Source of the DNA: Thunnus maccoyii | Lineage: Eukaryota; Chordata; Actinopteri; Scombriformes; Scombridae | Reading direction: 5' to 3' | Assembly (NCBI RefSeq): GCF_910596095.1 | Contig: NC_056548.1 | Location: 14,042,651 to 14,106,650, forward strand | DNA length: 64,000 nucleotides | Part shown: positions 51,901 through 60,900 of the stretch, piece after piece | Layout of the letters: every line of letters starts with the position of its first letter | Numbering within the stretch: position 1 is the stretch's first letter | Notes under the pieces: model-generated | Databases searched by the model: none | Seen by the model: the letters and a program-made list of their open reading frames with translations, nothing else | What the model was told of the DNA's origin: nothing | Translations under genes and position numbers: made by a program

Positions 51901-54900
51901 GTCATCATCCTGGCTGAGGGACGTGAGGAGAGGGTGAGTGTTTTCTACAGTGGCTTGCATCTAAAAAAAAACCATGAAGACGAATTGACCTTCAGCTGAA
52001 AAGTTTGACGCACTATACATTACTCAAGCTTAGTGTTGGTTAGCCACAAACATCTCTACAAAACTACCTAAAGCACAAATTTAACTCTTTTTTTCTCTCA
52101 GACTTACAACCAGAGCCAGAGCAACAAGCGCAGTGTGTACAAGTCAATCATCGGCAACAAAAATGGGTTCCACATGTACCCCAACAGTCCCCGCATGCTG
52201 CCCGAGGGGGTGAACCCCACCCTGCATAAGATGCACATTACCTGTGGCCAGTTTGACCACCAGGAGAGCAGCAGGCGGTCTGTCAGGGGTAGACGGTCAC
52301 ACTCTGAGGGACGAGCCTCCCTCATCCACCCTCAAAATCAGAGTAAGGGAGCATTACAGCATTAGATTTTTTTGTTGGTGTTGTTATTCTGCAGAGGTTT
52401 AAGAGGACAAAAATCTAGTTTCCTTAATTGGAAAAAACTGGACATGGGTTTCTGAGTTTGTGTGTGTATATTCCTGTAGTTCGGCAGGGCGGTGCAACGT
52501 GCAATGGTTTTCTGAGCAGCACAGAGTATTCCCTGTGGGCGTCCAGCATGAGGCTGGAGGAAGATGAAGCTCATCCAACCTTGAAGCAGTCACACTTCGT
52601 GTCCCTGCCCAGTGATCTGCCACCTCAGGTTTCTTTCTTTCTTTCTTTTTTTTAATTGTCCCTTTTTTCTGTTCCTTTCTTTTTTCATGTTGAGGTTTAG
52701 GAAATATGAGAAGGTGATGTACAATAAATGAGGATGAAGCTGTTGTCAGTCCATTTAGAGGCTAACATACACACCCATGCCATGACCACCACATATAGTG
52801 TATGTTTTTATTAGATCCTACAATAATGAAATAACACATTAAAAATGAAATATACTTTTTGCTACATACAAAACATACAAAATATGAAGGGATGTTTGGC
52901 CTGGATTTGATTTTAAATCTTGGAAATCACTGCACTGATTGGCTGACTCCTGCCACTCAAGCAACATGCTGTGAAATGTACCTCTCTTTAAGATGTAATA
53001 TCTTCTAATGAAATAGATGTTTTCAGATTGCTATTAAGAAACAGATTATCAGCAGAGAAACCACAAACCATAACAACGTGAAGAAAAAACTGACTGTTAA
53101 TTTGGATATTTTGAATGGATGTCTGTGGATTTTAAGGTTTAATGGTTCTGCATCTTCATGCATTTCTGCTTGAGCTGCAGTTTTCAACAGTGCAAGGTGG
53201 CAGCCGCTTAATTTGCAGTGATTTCAGATGGCTAAATTTTAAACCCAAGGTTGGAACATTATGTATAAAAAAGACATACAAGAACCCTTCAAGGACTTGT
53301 GTGTCCTTTGTTACTGGCTTGAATATAATATTACTATTTTATATTTTTATGACATCATTTCATGTTACGAAGGAGGAAGTTTCCAAAAGCGGACCGCAAT
53401 CCAGAGAGCTGTCACTGTGGGAATGGAGACACTGGCAGCACAAAGCACTTCCAACCCATGTTGTTGATCATTCCCTCCGCTGCCAACACTTCATTAAGGT
53501 GATGGGACTGATAGACGGCATGAGAGAGGAAAATGAGGTGAGAACAAGTCCTGCTTTGTTCACAAGTGAACTTGTATGTGTTTATAGCTCACTAAATCAA
53601 TCACATTACCATCTAACTGATCACTGATTCAAAGTACTCACCAATTAATCAGAGTCTTGGTTTTCCAACGTCTTGCATAAATCTTGCTTTGTTTCACAAA
53701 AAAAAAAAAATCAGAAAGTAGTGATGTTTACGTCAGGGAAAACCTAACTTTCTAAACCAGGCTGAAAGGAGTCAGCTGAGTTGCATGTGAACATACGATT
53801 GTGATCTGTGTTGAGTCACCACATTCATCGTTTAGACCTGGAAGGCAAATTCCTGGCGTGATAAACAAGCTCAAATGGCGTAATTGTGGTTTAGGCAAAA
53901 ATAAAACAACAAAAATAACATTGATAATGCTCTTCGTTTTTTCTTCTTTTTCTCAAATTAGATTTAAGAAAACAGCTTCCCTTTGGAAAAAAAATCTGAA
54001 GACGTAACTGAAAAAGTTATTTTTGTTTACTGTATAAATGATCATTTTTCATGCTCCTGTATCCAAATTTATGATCAACATTTGCTTTTTTTACTCATGT
54101 GTGACAAAATATTTTTATAGAGAGGCTTTTTTCTCTCCCATTAAAATAAAAAAGCTGCTGAAAGAGCAAAATCTTTCAGCTTTATTTTCATATATATATA
54201 TTTTCTATATCAATCTGTCTTTGCTGTCTGCTGACCTGGTAGCCGTTCGGGTCGTAGTCTTCGCTGCTGGTTGATAGCAATCTTGTTTTTCTGGTTGTTT
54301 GAATGGATCAGTTATATCAGCAAGGTCATCGGATCCACTAGAACTTAGTCACACAACAGTTGTATTGAAGCAACAGAATCTCTCCGGCAGGGAAGACTTT
54401 CAAATGGATATCATGTTTTATATACTCAAGAACTGCACCGTATTGTTACGATGCGGCGAGATAAGCGATGTCAGACGGGTAATTTAACCACAAGACTCTT
54501 TTTGACCTCGTGTCCATTCTGCCAATCTCTTATCGCCTCCAAATATCTCACACAGTATCGATGAGTGGATATGTTTCAGACCTCCTCGTCTCACCATCTG
54601 CTACTTCGCAAGATTGTGCCATCGATAAGACCCCTGAATTTGTCCAAATCCTCGAATTTGGGTCAGAGATTATGGTAAAACTGACTATTGGCTGAACACA
54701 AAGTGGGTTTTATTATGGTTTTTTTTGTTGTTTGTTTTCTCCACCGTGGGTCTTTACTGTACTAGGGGAAGAGAGAATTAGCCCACCTGTAAAAACAAAA
54801 CAGGATTAGAGGTCGAGATGGCAGCTCACATCCCTCAAAAAAGAGGAATTAATGTCAAAACATTTGATTGTACGTAAATGTGGCAGAGATACTGTAAAAG

Positions 54901-57900
54901 CTTACAACAGTATTATTTAGTCTCCCAAAGTATAAACCGTACACTTGAACATACAAAGTACAATTAAGTAGTGCAGTCTTTTTTTTATGGCAGAGGGATT
55001 CTGTGAATATTATCGTCTCTCTGCAGTTGTTTAGGTACATACTGCTCAGTACGTAGGTCACACACTTTGTCTTTGCTGTGTGGCTGGGTTTGCTCTGTGA
55101 ATCATGCATCTTAACAGATAGTTTTACTGTAGAGCATTCAATTTTCATTTTCAGCTTTGTTTGATATACTGTAAATTATATAAATGACTTAATGCTTCAC
55201 TTGAAAGCACTCGGAGAGGACACACCTCAACTAAGGCTGCATCTATTAAATCAGTTTTTGGGGTTTTTTTTAATAGTAGTTAAGGTATAGAAGTGTTTAA
55301 TCTGGATCCACATCATGTTACCCAGAGATAAACTTTGGAGATATGCTTCAGGTTTTTTCATACAAATGATTCAAAGGGGTTTCGCATGTTTTCCATATCT
55401 CACAATGATAAGAAATAATCTTTAAAAACCTGGACTTGTATCTGCACCAAAAACAAATCACTTCTTTTAATCCATAGCCTAACTTTCCACAAAAGTAAAT
55501 TAAAATCTGCTTTTTCCAGAGAAAGGCATTCATTCTTTTTATGATTAAATAAGCCAGTCTGTTGTTTTTTTTGCATATTTCTTTTTTTTTCCCCCAACCC
55601 ACAACAATGTTTTTCACAAATCTGTCTTCCTATGCTGTGTATTGAGGTTTTTCCTCTGATATATCAAATCCACAATCCTCCTAAACAATTTTACTCATCT
55701 TCAAACGTGCTTTGATAAACATAAATTCTGTTTAGCAATGATGAATTTAATTTATTCAAGCCCATGCACAGTAGAAATTCGCGTTCTTCGCAAACAGAAG
55801 TGTTCACATTGACACACCAGCGGCCTCCCCCCCCCAGCACCTGCTCCACACTCATCTTACTCTGTGAGGGAGAGCGTTAGCCGAGGCTTACTTGCTTGGC
55901 CTGAATTTGCAGAGGCCTTCTGACCTTTTTGCTCCAGAAAAAAGAAAAAAAATAAAGCAACTAAATGAAAGTTCAGCCTTTATTTTTCTTGTAAATCTTC
56001 CTCACACACATCCCACCTCGCCTTAATAGCCTAGCACTGCAGAAGCATTATCCTCATTTGAAGCCATTTTCTGTCTGGGTGAGTTCAAAAGCATGCTGTG
56101 TTTTTGCCTCTTTCTCCTTATGATGAAGAGACACAGGGCGGGCAAGCAGGCAGGCAAGCAGGCCTCCTCTCCCATCATTATGTAACCATTCTCTGAACTG
56201 TTACATAAAGCCAGGAAGTTGGAAGTAGGTCAGGTTGTGATGGCCTAGATGTATCCCGCACTGAGCAGGGAAGAGAGTGGGAGATCAAAAAACAGATGCA
56301 AAAAGTAAAAATAAATAAAAAAACAAATTAAAACAAAAAACACTTTTCTACATTTCATGTAGAATAGTTTAAATTTGATGGTGTTTGAGTTGTTTAAAGT
56401 CTGCAATATACTGCGAGATAGTGCCGATATTTACATGGCTTTAAGTTTAGCTACAATGTTTGCGTTAATCTAAACAAAGACAAAGAAATAAATGTAATAG
56501 AAGAAACTTTAAGCCTCTATATTATATCATTATACTATATATTGATTTTGGGAATAAAATTGCACTGCAACACAGTGAAGTGTTATGAAGTTTTATGTCT
56601 CACATTTCATTCTTGCTTATTGTTGACATTTGAACGTGTTAAAGCTCGACAGTGTTGCAGGTCTAGTATATGTATATATAGTATATATGGCTGACGTACT
56701 TGTCCTTCGCCTTTGGATCATTCTTTTCTCTTTTATTTAACCAGATTAATTTATTCTTGAGTAGAGCTGCAACAATTAGCCGATGAGTTGATTGAAGAAA
56801 TTAATCTGCAACTATTTTCATATTCTATTAGTCTTTTTTGTAACTTTTCAAGGAAAACTGCCTCTGAGATTTTATAGACCAAACAATTAATTGAGAAAAT
56901 AATCTGCACATTAATCCACAATGGAAACAATCGTTAATTGCAGTCCTATTCTTGAGTTGTCATATAAGGGCCAATAAGTTGAAATTCACCTGCAAATCCA
57001 TGTGGTTTGCAGCCAAACTTGTAGCAACTGTTGCTAACATTTTCTCTCATAAGTATAGTTTGCAGGATTTGAAGAAGGTTTTACACCATTTGAATCAGAA
57101 CAGCCGGTGTTGTCGGTCGATCAGTGTTTAGCAATTTGAGGATAGTTGCATGTTTGAAAACAAAGTCATGCAGACTGATTAATACGGATGATGCATTCTT
57201 TGTGTGTGTTCATGAGCATCAAATTTGTATGATTATTGTAGTGCAGTGAGATAATCAACAGAGTGGAGTTTCCACTTTGCTGCTTCCTCCTCATGTGGTC
57301 TGAACAACACAAACCCTTTGACCGTTCCAGCGTCTGCAGCGCTCTGTCCTCGTCATCAAGTTTATTTCGGTCTGCGGCATCTCTAGATCCAAAGACTTAA
57401 TCTGATCATTAATTAATTGCATGCCAGGGGTTAAGGTTAATCCTGTGTGAATCGAGTTCTATTCATTATTTTTCAGGACGAGAGGGTGTCAAAACTCACT
57501 CGAAGCAAGATATTAAAACATTTCTTCAAAGGAGGAACATAATGGATTCCCCCGATGTCTGACTAGTGTGACTAAAGCCTTGAAGGCCTAAAAGCCTCTG
57601 TTCCATTTTTTTCATCAGGATTGTGATGTTGAAGGACACGCTGTGGCCTTGGTCTCTGCGCAAAATGGTTCGCTAAGAGCAAAGCTTGTGTCTGAGGGAT
57701 GCAGGAGTATTAAGGATTTGTATAAGATGGATTACCCTTTTAAAAAAATGTGATTTATTTCTCAGATTTGGGGTAATACTTTCACAATATCTCACAATAC
57801 TAACTTCAGTGGCACCCAGGTAAAAACTCCTCTCTCTTTTTTTTGTTTAAAAAAACAATAAAATGATAATTAATTGGACATATTCCGTCTTTAAAGGCAC

Positions 57901-60900
57901 AATCCATGATACGTAATAACATAACATAATCACTCCAAAACTGACTGACAGGTGTTTTATTACACAAACTAATACTAGATAACAACTAAATCTATGTTGT
58001 TAATGTTGTTTTATGCTGTTAAAACTTTGTTTCCTTGAGTAATGATTGGAAACACATGTGTAAACAGGACTACAGTACATTTTTTTAATAATAATCATCT
58101 AAGGAAAACACAATATCTTAATTTTTTTATTTTGAATTCAAACTACAAATTCATGAAAATGTATTTTTTATTTTCATATTTTTGTGAAATATGCCAGTAA
58201 TTTACATGGTCAGAAAATACAGATTTGGATTGTGGATTATTAATTAAAAGTTGAATTTTTAAACAAATGTAGTTTAGTGGCATCTAGCAGAACAGACTTG
58301 GCAGAAATGGAATATGATATTCATGAGTATGTTTTAATTTGTGTATAATCACCTGAAAATAAGAATTGCTGTGTTTTCGTTACCTTAGAATGAGTCCTTT
58401 ACATCTACATGGGGAGCGGGTCCTCTTCCACGGACGCCTCCATGTTGCATCGCCATGTTTCTACAGTAGCCCAGAACAGACAAACCAAACACTGGCTCTA
58501 GAGAGGGCGAGTTTTGTGTCCACTGTAGGTTCTCCTACATGCTTGGAAGGGAAAGGGAGGGGTATTCAGTTGGTTGCAATCTGCAACCTCATTCATAGAT
58601 ACCACTAAATCCTACACAATGGTCCTTTAATAATGTGCCTTCCACCTCCAAAGTATATTTAAAAATGTCTTCTTCTTTATAATTTAAAGGTTTAAAGACA
58701 CTTAAATTAAAGATAATGTTTCTTTTATTTGACAAACAGCTATTTGACATACACACTAAACAGCAACATGCACTCATCCTCCATGATAAGAACATTGCTG
58801 CATCAATATGGTGTCAGAAGCGTTGCAGAATAGCACCATTACAAGTAGCTAAACAGCAAGTTTTCTCTTTTCAAAATATAATAGCTGTTAAGTAGATATA
58901 TTTTTCCATCTGGTTTTGTTGGAACAATTTCAAGTAACAACGTTAAAACAGCTCCGGCAGTTGAAAAAAGTTCCTGTTGTTGTTGTTTTTTTGAACAGGG
59001 AAGAAAGCGTTGATAATTATTGGACTGTATTCAGTGACAGTTCAGAAATATTTTTCAGTGGAAATTCTCACCTATTAAAAGTATTCCGCCCTCACTGAGA
59101 AGTGATGAAGTGTTAATTACAGCTCTTGTGCTTTAGCAGTACAGAGTGTGACGCCAACAAGCTGTTTAGTGTTTGCCTCCAGGTTTGTTTGTCTAACTAA
59201 AGGATAAAGCGAGGTGTCCAACATGTGAAGAGATATATTTTCAGGTGTTGTTAATTATCATTTTATTAGCTTTTCTCAGTGAACAATGTCATCACTGAAG
59301 TCATAGTTATTTAAGACAATGAACTTGTAATCCTACGTGCTTTGGAATGAATCTAGCACACACAGATATACAACTTTTATATCTGTGTACTAAAGGCCAA
59401 ACATTTCAAAAGCGATCGTTGCATAAGTAAGTTGGCAAACAAACTTACCAGGGCCACAATAGCGTGCTGATGATAGACGCAAGTCAACAATAAAAACCGC
59501 TGAATGACACACTACTCTTCATACTGGCACAAGGTCTCAAAGTTGAAACCTGCTGAGCAAGAATCGAAATAATTCAGTACATTCAATTCACTCCTCATGA
59601 AGAGGTTAGGAACGACACTATGAATATTACAGAACTAGCTCAGCTGCAAAATTAATCAGACGTAAATAAAGATTTTATTTATTTAGGTCACTCTTAGCAG
59701 AGAAAAAAGTTTGAGATTTGTAGAAAAATCAATACAATTAATGTATTTGAAAAATCATACATTTTTGAGAAAAAAACATAAGGTATTTTGTTTGTTATAT
59801 TCCCTTTTTTCCAGAAAACCAGATTAATTAAAATTATGTAGTTAAAAAAATCATACAAGTCAGTTGAAAGACTAAAACTCTAAAAGGGTTAGAGGTAGCG
59901 GTGCAGATTGTGAACAGTAATTCATTCCACAGCTTGGATGACATGACAGCCAAGCCAAGGTCACTCTTACCCGCTAATATAGACTTAGTACCAGCAAGAA
60001 AAGCTTTTTCAACTGCCCTTAACGTGCAGCCTTGTATGTAGGGGCTTAGTAGGTCGAAAATATGGCTTGGAGTCAATCCATTTAACGACTTATAAGTGAT
60101 CGATAGATTTTGAACTGTATTCTGAAGCAATGGGAAGCCGATGAAAGCCGTAGTTCCAGTTAAAAGCCTTGCAGCTGCATTTTGGACCAACTGAAGACAA
60201 TTTAGTGTTTTTTTTTTCATTGGGTGCTAAATATAGAGAGTTAAATAATCAAGGCAGGATGAAATTAAGGCATGACTAACTTTCAGCAGGCCAGCGGCAA
60301 ACAGAAATGGTTTGATTTTAGAAATCCTTACATATTTGAGTGAATGGGATTGGTATTGAAAGCATGTCTAATAAAAAGAAAAACTGCACTCGTACAATCC
60401 TGTAGTACTCTTCTTTAGTGACCCGTCAGCATAACAACAAAGCAGCATCCCACCAACCCCGTATGTGTGGCCTGTCTAAGTGCCATGCATGAAACTTGGG
60501 TGTCTGTCTTGGTTTTGTAACAGAATAAAGGGTGAAACAGGCAGTTTTTCATGTGAATCATCACAAATTTCCTAACCCAAACAAACAACTTAAATGAATA
60601 CGTTGACACAAAGTCCCCTCTCATCAGGTTTTATTTTCTTTCTAGGGAAAAACAGTATTTTTCCTTTCCGCATCTCAGTTCAGTCCTGCTCTTTCAGCCT
60701 CCATTAAACACCGTCTTTTCATACTCCTCTCTCCGTATGATGAGCCTCTTCATCCTGCTGGTCACAGGTTCGATGGCACCCTGCCGGCCCAAGCAGGACA
60801 CCACTCTCGATGAATCACTTCCAGGTCATATGGTTTGCACAGACGACAGGTGTTTGATGAATAGGATGTGTGTGTGTGTGTGTGTGTTTGTGTGGAAGAT

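Noticed and set aside
53142..53372. Extension of fancm exon 13 upstream to the start of the open frame
   Set aside because: This part has no similarity to FANCM. Phase-0 acceptors at 53373/53376 restore the human alignment, though the upstream pyrimidine tract is weak.
58366..58608. 80-codon plus-strand frame
   Set aside because: Falls entirely within the right half of a dispersed TTAA-bounded repeat.
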